The notes: generated by a model not told the origin, from the letters alone. Counted from the first letter of the stretch, positions 24,265 through 32,414 are shown. The stretch: 64,000 nt of DNA from Bacillus sp. SD088 (GCF_017355205.1 NZ_JADIJK010000024.1:23398-87397), one strand, 5' to 3'. A program made the numbers and translations.

Positions 24265-25053
24265 TTATTTCTTAACATCAGTCGATTTACTGTTTTCCTC
24301 TACCTTTTCAGGATGTTGTGTATAGAATTTCCGACCGAGCCATGTTTGGAAAATCATAAAAATACCACCAACCACCCAATAGAGTGGTAAGGCTGCAGGT
24401 GCTGAAAAAGAAATAAACATGATCATAATCGGTGAAATATAAGCAAACATTTGCATCTGCTTTTTCTGTGCTTCTGGAACTGTCGCCATCGACACTTTCG
24501 CTTGAACAAAATAAACAAGTCCTGCAATTAACATCATGATTCGATCTGGGCTTCCTAGATCAAACCAGAGGAAGGAGTGATTCGCAATATCTTCTGAGCT
24601 CCGAATAGCCCAATACAGCCCCATCAAAATAGGCATTTGAATGATCATAGGCAGACAACCTACACCAAGCGGATTGACATTATGCTTCGTATAAAGTCCC
24701 ATCATTTCTTGTTGAATTTTCTTCTGCTCTTCTGGGTCTTTTGTTGCTTTTAATCGTTTTTGAATCTCATCCATTTCTGGTTTAATTATATCCATTTTCA
24801 CCTTCATTTCTTGCTGTTTCTTATACGTATTTAACATAAATGGCAGCAAGACCAAACGGATAATTAACGTAATAGCAATGACCGCTAGTCCAAATTCTCC
24901 CCAGAGGGCAGAACCAATTTCATGAATTCCCCAAGCAAGTGGGCGGACAAATGTATTATAAAAAAAGCCTGTTTCGTTTTCTACTCCTGAACAACCACCA
25001 AGCATTAAAGTGGCGATCACAAGCAAAGAAAGTAAAATTGTATTTTTTTTCAA
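24265..25053 (-). CDS. yidC: Membrane protein insertase YidC (YidC2/YqjG type)
   Basis: The 262-residue lipoprotein has a signal peptide ending LMLGGC (lipobox, Cys21), then five membrane segments. The hydrophilic-groove Arg lies in ITLIIRLVLLPF near residue 66, a charged cytoplasmic hairpin (about 80-115) follows, and PLGVGCLPMIIQMPIL is conserved. This is the YidC/Oxa1 insertase. The gene upstream is not rnpA, which marks the spoIIIJ locus, but a 91-codon ORF resembling mifM, so this is the yqjG-type paralogue. TTG 25053 follows AGAAGGGTGAACTCGAA. Expression may be controlled by translational arrest of the upstream peptide. Confidence 0.95.
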   Translation of the reverse strand: MKKNTILLSLLVIATLMLGGCSGVENETGFFYNTFVRPLAWGIHEIGSALWGEFGLAVIAITLIIRLVLLPFMLNTYKKQQEMKVKMDIIKPEMDEIQKRLKATKDPEEQKKIQQEMMGLYTKHNVNPLGVGCLPMIIQMPILMGLYWAIRSSEDIANHSFLWFDLGSPDRIMMLIAGLVYFVQAKVSMATVPEAQKKQMQMFAYISPIMIMFISFSAPAALPLYWVVGGIFMIFQTWLGRKFYTQHPEKVEENSKSTDVKK

Positions 25054-25195
25054 TTCGAGTTCACCCTTCTATTTTAGGCCAACAGGACGTTGGTCAAAAC
25101 GGCGTTGCCACAGGAAGTGACGCCTTTAGCCGTTTATCCTTAGTTCATCCATTTGACCCTTACTTATTGAACAAACATTTTATGATGTTTACCCT
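25054..25195 (-). promoter_or_regulatory. Structured mifM-yidC intergenic leader
   Basis: On the minus strand a hairpin with outer GGCGT/ACGCC and inner CAC-TTCCT-GTG is followed by CCAAC-GTCCT-GTTGG, two NTCCT-loop mini-hairpins like those of elements A1 and B1. In B. subtilis a hairpin here hides the yqjG ribosome binding site until MifM stalls. I could not find a convincing pairing to AGAAGGGTG here, so the switch remains a hypothesis. Confidence 0.5.
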
Positions 25196-25471
25196 CTAAA
25201 TAGAAAAGTGATGATCATCGGAATCATCTGGTGATTCTTGCCTTCTCACCGTTTTCATTAATTGAAAGCGCCGGAAACGCGGTCTTTCATCCTGGATCGT
25301 GGGCATGGTAAAAATGTTCAATTGAACAGATTCACTAGCTCGTCCATTTGCATGAACGGAACGAGAAAGCATAATTAATTGCCAGCTTAGAATCCAGATA
25401 ATCGCGATGGTAAGCGGCAAAATCCACTCAGCATAGGACTCTTGAAATAATAAATCATACATAGCTAACAC
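25196..25471 (-). CDS. Candidate MifM-like translation-arrest sensor peptide
   Basis: The ORF (91 residues from GTG 25471, or 88 from ATG 25462) has one N-terminal membrane span (about 16-36, WILPLTIAIIWILSWQL) and a basic then acidic tail, RFRRFQLMKTVRRQESPDDS followed by DDHHFSI. B. subtilis MifM has the same size, one N-terminal span and a C-terminal arrest region with basic residues, then SP and an acidic cluster; it stalls when SpoIIIJ activity is low and thereby switches on yqjG. Position just upstream of yidC2 fits. The primary sequence is not closely similar to what I recall, so this is a functional analogy from topology, position and tail. Confidence 0.55.
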   Translation of the reverse strand: MLAMYDLLFQESYAEWILPLTIAIIWILSWQLIMLSRSVHANGRASESVQLNIFTMPTIQDERPRFRRFQLMKTVRRQESPDDSDDHHFSI

Positions 25472-25881
25472 CCAATTTCTTCATCCAATTTAGCACCTCA
25501 ATAAGGAACTTACAGTGTCACAATACTAAAAGTATAGTAGTTATTTGGAAGAATGTAAAAGGGTTTATTTACAAATTGCTAAAAATAGAGAGGAAAATAC
25601 TGATCATCTAAGATTCGGTATTTTTTAACAAGGAAAAAAATGTACTAAAAGCGGAGCAATTGCTGAAAGAATATCTGTCATGGATGTTCAATGTCCACAA
25701 AAACCCGAGCTATACATTCAAACCTTTTCTCATGAATTACCTTATGCCATAATTGGCGACTCTTTTTCCTAATCAAACGTTTGATTAATTATATTTATCT
25801 TTAAAAAAGGATAGATATAACTAGGGATTATCCCTTGTCCATCTATCCTTTTGGTAATATTTGATTAAAAAGAGTGATAGC
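25472..25881. other. Intergenic region with a possible gene remnant
   Basis: This 410-bp stretch has no supported gene. A short frame from ATG 25680 to 25772 on the plus strand (MDVQCPQKPELYIQTFSHEL and onward) is uninterrupted but has no ribosome binding site; it could be a remnant. The terminator at 25804 closes the region. The A/T-rich part near 25500-25560 probably holds the mifM-yidC promoter. Confidence 0.4.
25804..25853. terminator. Terminator of the FMN reductase gene
   Basis: AAAAAAGGATAGAT pairs with ATCTATCCTTTT, and an inner AGGGATTATCCCT hairpin fills the loop. T-tracts are present on both sides. It lies 30 bp after the reductase stop codon on the minus strand. Confidence 0.85.
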
Positions 25882-26421
25882 TTACTCTTTTGCAAACCCA
25901 ACAAATTTGTCTACAACGACATCTAAAAAGCCGAGAGTTGGTTCATCTACTAGTCGTTCTGATTTATCATCAAATTTCTGTGTCGCAAAATTAATAAGGA
26001 TTTCATTGCCGCTTGGCGGAAGTAAACGAGCCTGAAGGCCTGAAAGTATGTCGCGTAAGTGAAGCTGTGCACGAAGTGTTCCAGCCATACCAATACTGAC
26101 GCCCGCAGCCATCACTGGTTTATCAATGAAAACCTTATCGACTCTTGACGCCCAATCGATTGCATTCTTTAGCACTCCAGGGATCGACCAGTTGTATTCT
26201 GGTGTGATGATAATAACCCCGTCTGCATCCGCAATGGACTGCTTGAATTTCTTCACAGTCTCTGGTGGATTATTTTCCTCGTCTTGCTCATAATGTGGTA
26301 AAGAACGAATATCAGCAATGTCAATATTCATTTTTCCACGGTAACGATCTTGCATTGTTTTTGCTAGTTGCATGTTATAAGAGTCTTTGCGAAGACTTCC
26401 TACAATAATAAGAATATCCAT
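25882..26421 (-). CDS. NADPH-dependent FMN reductase
   Basis: The 179-residue flavodoxin-like protein starts MDILIIVGSLRKDSYN, a phosphate-binding loop for FMN, and has ITPEYNWSIPGVLKNAIDW near residue 77, the second FMN loop of the NADPH-dependent FMN reductase family (ChrR, YhdA and azoreductase-like). Members reduce quinones, azo compounds or metals with NAD(P)H. It lies 16 bp downstream of a MarR gene, and MarR-quinone reductase pairs typically respond to electrophiles. ATG 26421 follows TAGGAGGACATAGATTTTT. The substrate is inferred only at family level. Confidence 0.9.
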   Translation of the reverse strand: MDILIIVGSLRKDSYNMQLAKTMQDRYRGKMNIDIADIRSLPHYEQDEENNPPETVKKFKQSIADADGVIIITPEYNWSIPGVLKNAIDWASRVDKVFIDKPVMAAGVSIGMAGTLRAQLHLRDILSGLQARLLPPSGNEILINFATQKFDDKSERLVDEPTLGFLDVVVDKFVGFAKE

Positions 26422-26437
26422 AAAAATCTATGTCCTC

Positions 26438-26851
26438 CTAAATATTATTCATCACCTTGGTGATCAGTTTCTGGAGCTCGTGAACCTCCTCGTTTGTCAT
26501 GCCCTTCGTTAAAGTTTCACGCATGTTGCGGTGTACATCTATAACTGCATGAGAAAGCTGTTTGCCCTCCTCCGTTAAATGAATCTTAAAACTGCGTTTA
26601 TCCTTTGGGTCATCGACTTTTTTTATATATCCCTTTCCCTCCAAGCTCGCAATCATACGTGCGATGCCGGCTTTGTTATTAAGTGCTGACACAAGCTCAT
26701 TCGACGAGACGCCATCTTGATTCCAGAGAATCATCATAATTAGATTCTGCTCTGGAGCAAGGTTGAAGGGCTCCAGTTGCTTCCTTACATAACTCGTGAT
26801 CGCCAAATCTGCACTATGAATTAGTATCCCAATATGATCGTTCAAGTTCAA
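26438..26851 (-). CDS. MarR-family transcriptional regulator
   Basis: Read from TTG 26851, behind AAGGAGG, the product has 137 residues with a winged helix (about 45-105): SSNELVSALNNKAGIARMIA is the recognition region and DPKDKRSFKIHLTEEGKQL the wing. It matches the MarR family of dimeric repressors. A longer frame to 26902 would add MICQCCLVNK but has no suitable ribosome binding site and would cover the operator. The partner reductase is downstream in the same operon. Autoregulation through the palindrome at 26875-26890 is likely. The ligand is unknown. Confidence 0.88.
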   Translation of the reverse strand: MNLNDHIGILIHSADLAITSYVRKQLEPFNLAPEQNLIMMILWNQDGVSSNELVSALNNKAGIARMIASLEGKGYIKKVDDPKDKRSFKIHLTEEGKQLSHAVIDVHRNMRETLTKGMTNEEVHELQKLITKVMNNI

Positions 26852-26874
26852 TAGAGCAGGAACCTCCTTCAACT

Positions 26875-26890
26875 TGTTGACTAGACAACA
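26875..26890. promoter_or_regulatory. Putative MarR operator
   Basis: TGTTGACTAGACAACA is a near-perfect palindrome (TGTTG-N6-CAACA) located 24 bp before the MarR start codon. Size and position suit a MarR-type autoregulatory operator. No binding data can be inferred. Confidence 0.55.
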
Positions 26891-27069
26891 TTGACATATC
26901 AACTACTATATCTTGAATGATTTTTTTGTCAAATCTCCCTCTTTTAAAAATAGAGTCATAATGCTTTTTGAAAAAGCTTTGATACCTTCCTCCTTTGCCT
27001 GAATAACCTTTTCATGGTAAAAATAACATAACATTATTTGGCAATTGACCAAGTGCTAGGGAGAGAGAA

Positions 27070-27721
27070 ATGGAATCTAAACTAATTATTATGCGCAGAA
27101 ACTCTGGGAGTGGAAAAACGACAACGGCGAAAAAGCTACAAAATGATTTAGGGCATGGAACGCTTTTGGTTTCACAGGACGTCGTTCGCCGTGAGATGTT
27201 GAAGGTTCACGATAGAGATGGAAACCTTTCTATTGATTTAATTCGTCAAATAGCTGAATATGGTAAAGATAAAGTGAACCTTCAATCAGTGGGGGTTTTC
27301 TTTCATCCCCCACTGATTGTTAGTTGAACTAATCGGGCTTTTACGGGCAGTGTATCCCCATCTATGCTTCTCCGTATTCTCTAAAGCCTTGAGGTGGGGG
27401 TATTACTGCCCGTTAATGCGGGATAAATGCGAATTTGTGATTGTGGAAGGCATCTTGTATAGAAGTCGTTACGGTAAGATGCTGAACGACTTAATCCAGT
27501 TCTATAATCAAAGGTGCTATACTTATTATTTTGATTTATCCTTTGAGGAAACAGTTCTGCGCCATAATGCTAGTTCGAAAAGGATGGAATTTGGAGAAGA
27601 TCCTTTACACGCTTGGTGGAATCCACATGACTATCTTGGCGTGGATGGAGAAACACTATTCACGAACGATATGTCACAGAATGATATATTGAAATTGATT
27701 TTAAATCAACTGCAAACGTAA
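27070..27721 (+). pseudogene. P-loop kinase gene interrupted by element A3
   Basis: The 5' part (27070-27273) encodes a P-loop MRRNSGSGKTTTAKKL and ends GYGKDK-like; the 3' part (27428-27721) resumes CEFVIVEGILYRSRYGKMLN. Removing exactly 27274-27427 (154 bp) joins them in one frame of 165 residues, which looks like a complete zeta-toxin/uridine-kinase-like P-loop phosphotransferase with Walker A, EGIL and a lid-like region. As it stands, translation enters the element and stops at 27325. ATG 27070 follows GGGAGAGAGAA. An Arg replaces the usual Gly at the start of the P-loop (RRNSGSGKT), suggesting decay before or after insertion. Confidence 0.85.
27269..27427. mobile_element. Repeat element A3 inserted in the kinase gene
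   Basis: This short copy has both end hairpins but no RTCCT array. At the left, CAATCAGTGGGGG pairs with CCCCCACTGATTG (13 bp, perfect). At the right, ACGGGCAGT pairs with ACTGCCCGT, with an inner CCCCA/TGGGG pairing. Compared with A1 and A2, paired bases changed together on both strands in both hairpins. GATAAA occurs at both borders (27268-27273 and 27422-27427), either a 6-bp target duplication or a target plus matching right tip. Confidence 0.85.
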
Positions 27722-27770
27722 GATGCCGATTGGTTTGAATATACTATACCTCTAGAAGGAGAATGATCAT

Positions 27771-28361
27771 ATGGAAAACGAATCATATCAATCTGAAGAA
27801 ATGGAACGATTTGCCAGAAGAGTTGAGTTTCTCGAGGATCCTGAAAGAAGAGGAGATATATCGCCAGCAGAGCTACTAAATCTTCTTCCAATTAAAAAGG
27901 ATGATAATATCTTAGATTTAGGGGCAGGAGCAGGTTATTTTACAATTCCAACAGCTAAAGCCGTGGAAAGAGGAACTGTTTTTGCAGTCGATATTGATCC
28001 AAATATGTTAGAAGTGGTCCAATCCAAAGCAAAAAAGGAGCTTCTCTCAAATATCCAAACGCTAGAAGGAAGTGTTGACGCTATCCCGTTATCCGAGAAT
28101 TCCATTGACTTTGTACTCGTTTCATTAGTTCTTCACGAGCTAAAGCCTTTATTACCTGCTTCACTTCAGGAGATAAAGCGTGTGTTGAAACCTGATGGCA
28201 CTCTCGTATGTATGGAATTTGAAGCAGAGGAGATTCCTACACATCCACATCCAAGAATTTCTTCTGCCTCAATGACGCAAGAAATCAAAAAAGCAGGACT
28301 AGCAGTAACACAAAAGTTTTTTCCAACAGATAAAACATATATTATCACGGCTCAAAAATAG
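27771..28361 (+). CDS. Class I SAM-dependent methyltransferase
   Basis: The 196-residue enzyme has motif I ILDLGAGAGYFTIPTA near residue 44, the acidic loop AVDIDPNML near residue 68, motif post-II VDAIPLSENSIDFVL near residue 103 and LKPDGTLVCMEF near residue 143. This is the Methyltransf_11/25 fold (UbiE-like), binding S-adenosylmethionine. The substrate cannot be inferred. ATG 27771 follows GAAGGAGAATGATCAT. It lies 49 bp downstream of the broken kinase gene and may share its promoter. Confidence 0.9.
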   Translation: MENESYQSEEMERFARRVEFLEDPERRGDISPAELLNLLPIKKDDNILDLGAGAGYFTIPTAKAVERGTVFAVDIDPNMLEVVQSKAKKELLSNIQTLEGSVDAIPLSENSIDFVLVSLVLHELKPLLPASLQEIKRVLKPDGTLVCMEFEAEEIPTHPHPRISSASMTQEIKKAGLAVTQKFFPTDKTYIITAQK

Positions 28362-28415
28362 TGTGGAAGGAGGGTCAAAACGTGCCCTCCTTTATAGTCT
28401 GACTTGAGAACTCCT

Positions 28416-29138
28416 TCATACTAATGCTGCCTGGATATACTTGTATAATTCAGCATCAATCCCAAATTGCAACTGATTATCAGGATTTTCCGCATGGAAT
28501 TTCTCAGCTTGCTTCTTTAAATCTTGATCATCTCCTGTGAATGAATACACAATGTCAGCCCATTTTTTTGCCAAGGCTTGTACCTTACTACTAGTAGGGG
28601 GTGTTCCCTTTTCTTTTTCCAATTGTATTTTTTTCACAATTATTCTAAATTCATCTTCTGCCTCTTTCAAAGAAGCTTTATCATATTGAGCATAATAATT
28701 TTTCATCATGTCTAACTGCTCTTTTGTAAAATATTTTTCTTGATATAATTTCATAGCTCCTAGTAGTTTTGTTACTTCATCTACAGACATTATTTTTTTA
28801 CTACGAATCGTTTTTAATGCACTCTCTAATTCATATAACAGTTTTTGTTGAACTTGTATATCTCTTTTTATTCGGGTTATTTGCGTTTCGATAATATTGG
28901 TAGCAAACCCTTTTTCATTATTCATCATGACAGATTTTATCTCTTCTAAGGGTAACCCAATTTGTTTTAGAGCCAAGATTTGCTGTAATTTAGACAAATC
29001 GGCTTGTGTGTAGAGCCGATGTCCAGACTCTGTATATTGAGACGGAGAAAACAAATCAATTTGATCATAATACCTTAACGTTCTTATTGTTAAGCCTGTT
29101 AATGCTGCAAGCTCTCCTACTTTCCAGTATTCCTTCAT
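28416..29138 (-). CDS. MerR-family regulator with TipAS-like domain
   Basis: The 240-residue protein starts with a MerR winged helix (residues 4-72; WKVGELAALTGLTIRTLRYY and TESGHRLYTQADLSKLQQI), a dimerisation helix (about 75-115), and a C-terminal helical domain with YFTKEQLDMMKNYYAQ and the later WADIVYSFTGDD, typical of TipAS, which traps thiopeptide or other antibiotics. B. subtilis Mta has a similar layout. It probably activates multidrug-type genes, but no transporter is adjacent. ATG 29138 has GGGTGAAAT upstream. It is 32 bp downstream of the Hsp33-like gene. Confidence 0.88.
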   Translation of the reverse strand: MKEYWKVGELAALTGLTIRTLRYYDQIDLFSPSQYTESGHRLYTQADLSKLQQILALKQIGLPLEEIKSVMMNNEKGFATNIIETQITRIKRDIQVQQKLLYELESALKTIRSKKIMSVDEVTKLLGAMKLYQEKYFTKEQLDMMKNYYAQYDKASLKEAEDEFRIIVKKIQLEKEKGTPPTSSKVQALAKKWADIVYSFTGDDQDLKKQAEKFHAENPDNQLQFGIDAELYKYIQAALV

Positions 29139-29170
29139 CTATTTCACCCTTATAAAATGCCTTCGTATTA

Positions 29171-30013
29171 TTATAAAAGTCCTTGAATTTCATTATAATG
29201 GAAATAATATGTCCTCCCACAAATTTGACAAGCTGTATCAATGGACTCTTTATTATGAATGACCTGTTCTAATTCATTCGCACTTAAAGAATGAAGCATC
29301 CCATAAAACATTTCTTTGGAACATCCACAGAAAAATTGGACAGGACTATAGCCGATCACTTTTACATCCTTAAATAGCCGACTTAGCTTTTCTTTGATAT
29401 TGTCCTTGTTGTATTTTAAAAAATCCCAATTCATATTGACTGTATGTTCAACTTGATGAATAAGCTCAGTCGGAGCACCAGGAAGCAACTCCGCATATAA
29501 TGCATGACTACATAAAATACGATTGTCATGTGCAAATTCAATATTTTCCCCTATATAGGTTTGAATTTGCTCACTCTGAATAAAATAATGAGAAATATCA
29601 TCAACAATGTTTCGATATGGCATATCTGTTATGCCCGTGAATTGATTGAACCCCGCACCTTTTATCACACGAATCGTCCCTTTATGACCAATAAGGCGCT
29701 CAAGCGATATTTCATCAGTAGCTTCCAGCAATGCTTCATTGAGATAACCACAAACATTTCCTTTTGCATCCGCATCAGCAAAAACTTTATATTGCGGGTC
29801 ACTCATTGTCATTTGGAGACTTATTCTCTGATCCCCTTTTAAGGTAGCCGACATTAAGCTCACAACGGAAATGGTTTTTCCTAATGTCAGCTTAAGAATT
29901 TTGTTTGTTTCTTTGTTCAGACTAAGAATATCATTTAGTAATTTTGTGTTATCCACGATAAATAAACGCACTTGTTTATCATAAATGAGTGTCTTAACAA
30001 TAGTATTTTGCAT
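29171..30013 (-). CDS. hslO: Hsp33-family redox chaperone
   Basis: The 280-residue protein has the Hsp33 fold signals YLNEALLEATDEI, the C-terminal CGCS near residue 222 and CQICGRTYYF near residue 263. These four cysteines form the zinc-binding redox switch, here as CxC plus CxxC. Oxidised Hsp33 is a holdase chaperone in the cytoplasm. Sequence in the N-terminal half is more divergent than I expect of the housekeeping hslO next to ftsH and cysK, so this may be a second, accessory copy. ATG 30013 follows AGAAAGGAACATAAAT. Confidence 0.85.
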   Translation of the reverse strand: MQNTIVKTLIYDKQVRLFIVDNTKLLNDILSLNKETNKILKLTLGKTISVVSLMSATLKGDQRISLQMTMSDPQYKVFADADAKGNVCGYLNEALLEATDEISLERLIGHKGTIRVIKGAGFNQFTGITDMPYRNIVDDISHYFIQSEQIQTYIGENIEFAHDNRILCSHALYAELLPGAPTELIHQVEHTVNMNWDFLKYNKDNIKEKLSRLFKDVKVIGYSPVQFFCGCSKEMFYGMLHSLSANELEQVIHNKESIDTACQICGRTYYFHYNEIQGLL

Positions 30014-30098
30014 ATTTATGTTCCTTTCTCATATTCACTGTTAAGTACACTATAAAACATGACCTTACGTAAGGATCAAGTAGGAAGTTTTTAAATTG

Positions 30099-30146
30099 AA
30101 AAGGGATCAAGATTGTTTCATATCAACAATCTTGATCCCTTTTCAA
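30099..30146. terminator. Bidirectional terminator between hslO and the SRPBCC gene
   Basis: GAAAAGGGATCAAGATTG pairs with CAATCTTGATCCCTTTTC (18 bp) around a short loop. A and T runs allow use in both directions. It lies 55 bp beyond the SRPBCC stop codon. Confidence 0.9.
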
Positions 30147-30201
30147 GGAAATGTTTAGTTTTAAAAACTGTTCCTTATCTTCTCAATATTAGAAGTTGTA
30201 C

Positions 30202-30630
30202 TTAACTTGTAAGATATGCGGGAAATTTTTCTTTCACAATTTTTTCCCAACCATCCTTCATATGGCCACGAATAGCTGTGTGTGGTTGGCCAAATTCAGT
30301 TACTCCCTCAGCATCCCAGCCCGAATGAACAAGGGTAAACTCTGTTTTGCCCCCTGCTAACTGTTGCAATTCAAATAACACATGCCAATCCTTTCCCCAA
30401 TCAAAACCGACACGATTATGGGAAACAAGCTCTGTGACTTTGCAGGGGGAATCACCATACGGACCAGCATGAAGGACAAATTCCTTTCCTAAAATCGATT
30501 CAAATGTGCTTGGCATCCACCAGCCAGCAATGCCGTCAGACGTTGAAACAGCCTCCCAGACCTTTTCAATTGAGGCATCCACGATGATTGTTTTACGAAT
30601 TTCAGGTAAATTTCCTTGTTTTCCCATCAT
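30202..30630 (-). CDS. SRPBCC (AHSA1-like) domain protein
   Basis: From ATG 30630, behind ATAGGAGGTAAGAAA, the product has 142 residues. It shows the START/AHSA1 pattern: RKTIIVDASIEKVWEAVSTS near the N-terminus, GWWMPS, and a C-terminal helix HMKDGWEKIVKEKFP. Such proteins bind hydrophobic ligands in a helix-grip fold; Bacillus members are often of unknown function and sometimes pair with ArsR regulators, which is not the case here. The longer frame to 30660 lacks its own ribosome binding site. Confidence 0.85.
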   Translation of the reverse strand: MMGKQGNLPEIRKTIIVDASIEKVWEAVSTSDGIAGWWMPSTFESILGKEFVLHAGPYGDSPCKVTELVSHNRVGFDWGKDWHVLFELQQLAGGKTEFTLVHSGWDAEGVTEFGQPHTAIRGHMKDGWEKIVKEKFPAYLTS

Positions 30631-30874
30631 TTTCTTACCTCCTATGTGAAACCTAGACATCTTTATTTTCTCTTACCTTCTGTTCAAAATACGGATCATT
30701 CCCCTACATTTATCCATAAGCTAACGAGGGAGTGCTGAACATGTTCAATAGACCTTTAAAGAAACAGGTATCTTACCCATTCTGCCCCCATCGTGTGGGA
30801 CCAAACAAAAAGAGGCCAAGAAAAGTCTTTTTTTGATAACTAGGTCTTTCCCGCCTCACATACCTTTTATGCCA

Positions 30875-31519
30875 CTATAATGATTTTAATGCCTCTTCAA
30901 TTGGTGTATCTCCACCAATCATATCAAAGGCTTTTCCAATTGTATGATTATTCTCCAGTGAAGTAATAATGGTTGATGCAACATCCGCGCGGGAAATTTG
31001 TCCGCGTTCAAGATCAACCGCCACTTTTACCTTTCCAGTTCCGGGATCATTCGTTAGTCCCCCTGGACGGATAATTGTATAATCAAGACCACTGCTCTCT
31101 AACCAAACATCGGCATAATGTTTGGCAGCACTATAGTACGGCACAGCCCCCATCCATTTATCACGGTGATGAACGCCAATCGCACTCACAATTACAAAAC
31201 GTTTTACTCCAGCTTGTTTAGCTGCCTCCATGGATTTGATGGCCCCGTCTAAATCAATCATCATGGTTTTATCAGCACCTGTATGGCCACCGGAGCCAGC
31301 TGTGAATACAATCGCATCCGCATCCTTTGCCGCATTGGCGATATCATTGATACTTCCTTCTAGATCAACAAGGGCTGCTTTGACTCCTTGCTTTTCAAAT
31401 TCTGCCTTTTGCTCTTCTTTTCGAACCATCGCAATGGCATTATGCTCACTAGATTCATGTAGCTTCCTCACAACGTGTTGGCCTATTTGGCCATTTGCTC
31501 CTATGATCAGTACGTTCAC
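30875..31519 (-). CDS. NAD(P)-binding SDR-like protein (YhfK/YwnB type)
   Basis: From GTG 31519, behind AAAGGAAGAGATT, the product has 214 residues. It opens with NVLIIGANGQIGQHVVRKL (GxxGxxG dinucleotide loop), then DADAIVFTAGSG, VSAIGVHHRD, YYSAAKHYADVWLESSGLDY and TIIRPGGLTNDPGTG. This is the atypical SDR family that includes B. subtilis YhfK and YwnB. NAD(P) binding is expected; the reaction is unknown. Upstream in-frame codons to 31552 precede the ribosome binding site and are excluded. Short inverted copies of CTGCCCCCAT flank the locus at 30781 and 31710. Confidence 0.88.
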   Translation of the reverse strand: MNVLIIGANGQIGQHVVRKLHESSEHNAIAMVRKEEQKAEFEKQGVKAALVDLEGSINDIANAAKDADAIVFTAGSGGHTGADKTMMIDLDGAIKSMEAAKQAGVKRFVIVSAIGVHHRDKWMGAVPYYSAAKHYADVWLESSGLDYTIIRPGGLTNDPGTGKVKVAVDLERGQISRADVASTIITSLENNHTIGKAFDMIGGDTPIEEALKSL

Positions 31520-31645
31520 AATCTCTCTTCCTTTCTTTATTGGATTTTCCACTTACTACTAATGTCTATACATACACTTTACAACCTAAAGTGACCTCTA
31601 GGTCAAACAATATGATTTCTTACCACTTTTTCCTTTAGAATAAAG

Positions 31646-31693
31646 AAAACCAAGAAGATCTAAAGTTCCCTTTACATTTTCTTGGTTTTCACC
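31646..31693. terminator. Stem-loop downstream of accessory genes
   Basis: GAAAACCAAGA at 31646 pairs with TCTTGGTTTTC at 31683-31693 around a 25-base loop. It could terminate transcription in either direction. It lies upstream of the SDR gene, so it probably served the decayed genes to its right. Confidence 0.6.
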
Positions 31694-31904
31694 TTTTTAT
31701 TCGCACCATGGGGGCAGAGACCGCTTTTTGTATTTAGCCACAGCTAAAGAGAGCGATACCCAGCTTGGTTAATCGCCCTCTCACATTACTGTTTGGCAGT
31801 CTGTGAGGCTAGATTATCTCGCAAAATAGCTCTAAATAAAAAATAAGCGTGCTCTTTATTTGAGTGACACGCTGCAACGAATTGTTTGGAAATTCGTGTT
31901 ATAT

Positions 31905-31991
31905 CTAATGATTTTGAACTAAGTCTACTTTTTCTAAATCAATGATAAAATTCCCGTTCATTAAGATATCCAGCCCTATAAGACCAGTAAT
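31905..31991 (-). pseudogene. C-terminal remnant of a clan AA aspartic protease
   Basis: Reading the minus strand gives ITGLIGLDILMNGNFIIDLE followed by KVDLVQNH and a stop. The GLIGLDxL-NFIID pattern is the C-terminal strand-loop of retropepsin-like aspartyl proteases found in many Bacillus. A stop codon lies directly upstream in frame and the catalytic DTG half is absent, so only a fragment remains. Confidence 0.55.
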
Positions 31992-32144
31992 TTATATTTT
32001 CGTTAAGCAAAAAGACATTTGATTGAATTAGCATTTCTATAAGCCGTCATTATGTTAAATGATGGATTGGTCCTTTTTGGAAAACTAGATTTAGATTCTA
32101 CGGATTGTTATTAAGAAATATTAATATATCTAAAACCTCCCCAT

Positions 32145-32414
32145 CTATTTAATCTTGGCAACAGGAAGCCATAATTCAACATCTACCTCCTCAGTCATGA
32201 TCTGTTTCTCTACACCGATCTGAACCTCGGGTCCTACTTGTATTTTTAGACCTTCAATCTGTTCATAACCAGAGGAGGGAAACCATTCCCCATAGATGTA
32301 TTTCCATTTTTCTCTAGACCAAGGAACTTTCATTTGGATTTTGGCCCATGTCATTGCTGGGACGATGAAGCGAGTGAACTCGTTTGGACAGGATTCCGTT
32401 GTGGCGACAGTCAT
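32145..32414 (-). pseudogene. Truncated GyrI-like effector-binding domain
   Basis: The 89-codon frame encodes FTRFIVPAMTWAKIQMKVPW near the start and KYIYGEWFPSSGYEQ in the middle, the second half of an AraC-effector/GyrI-like domain, ending in ELWLPVAKIK. Stand-alone proteins of this family are about 150 residues, so the N-terminal half is missing. No ribosome binding site precedes the frame. It meets a truncated methyltransferase gene head to head at about 32400, suggesting a deletion that removed both 5' ends. Confidence 0.65.

Larger units (their letters stand above)
31553..32144. other. 590-bp region with terminator and a protease remnant
   Basis: It contains the stem-loop 31646-31693, an inverted copy of CTGCCCCCAT near 31710 matching the one at 30781, and the remnant of an aspartic protease gene at 31905-31991. 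The rest is A/T-rich and shows no supported gene, consistent with decayed accessory DNA. Confidence 0.6.

Noticed and set aside
25196..25471. rnpA (RNase P protein) upstream of yidC
   Set aside because: The ORF has a membrane span and an acidic tail and lacks the RNR-type basic motif of RnpA.
25680..25772. 31-codon ORF beginning MDVQCPQ
   Set aside because: No ribosome binding site and no recognisable family; mentioned only as a possible remnant.
27317..27721. Separate 134-codon gene
   Set aside because: Its first 37 codons are element A3 sequence; the rest is the 3' half of the split kinase gene.
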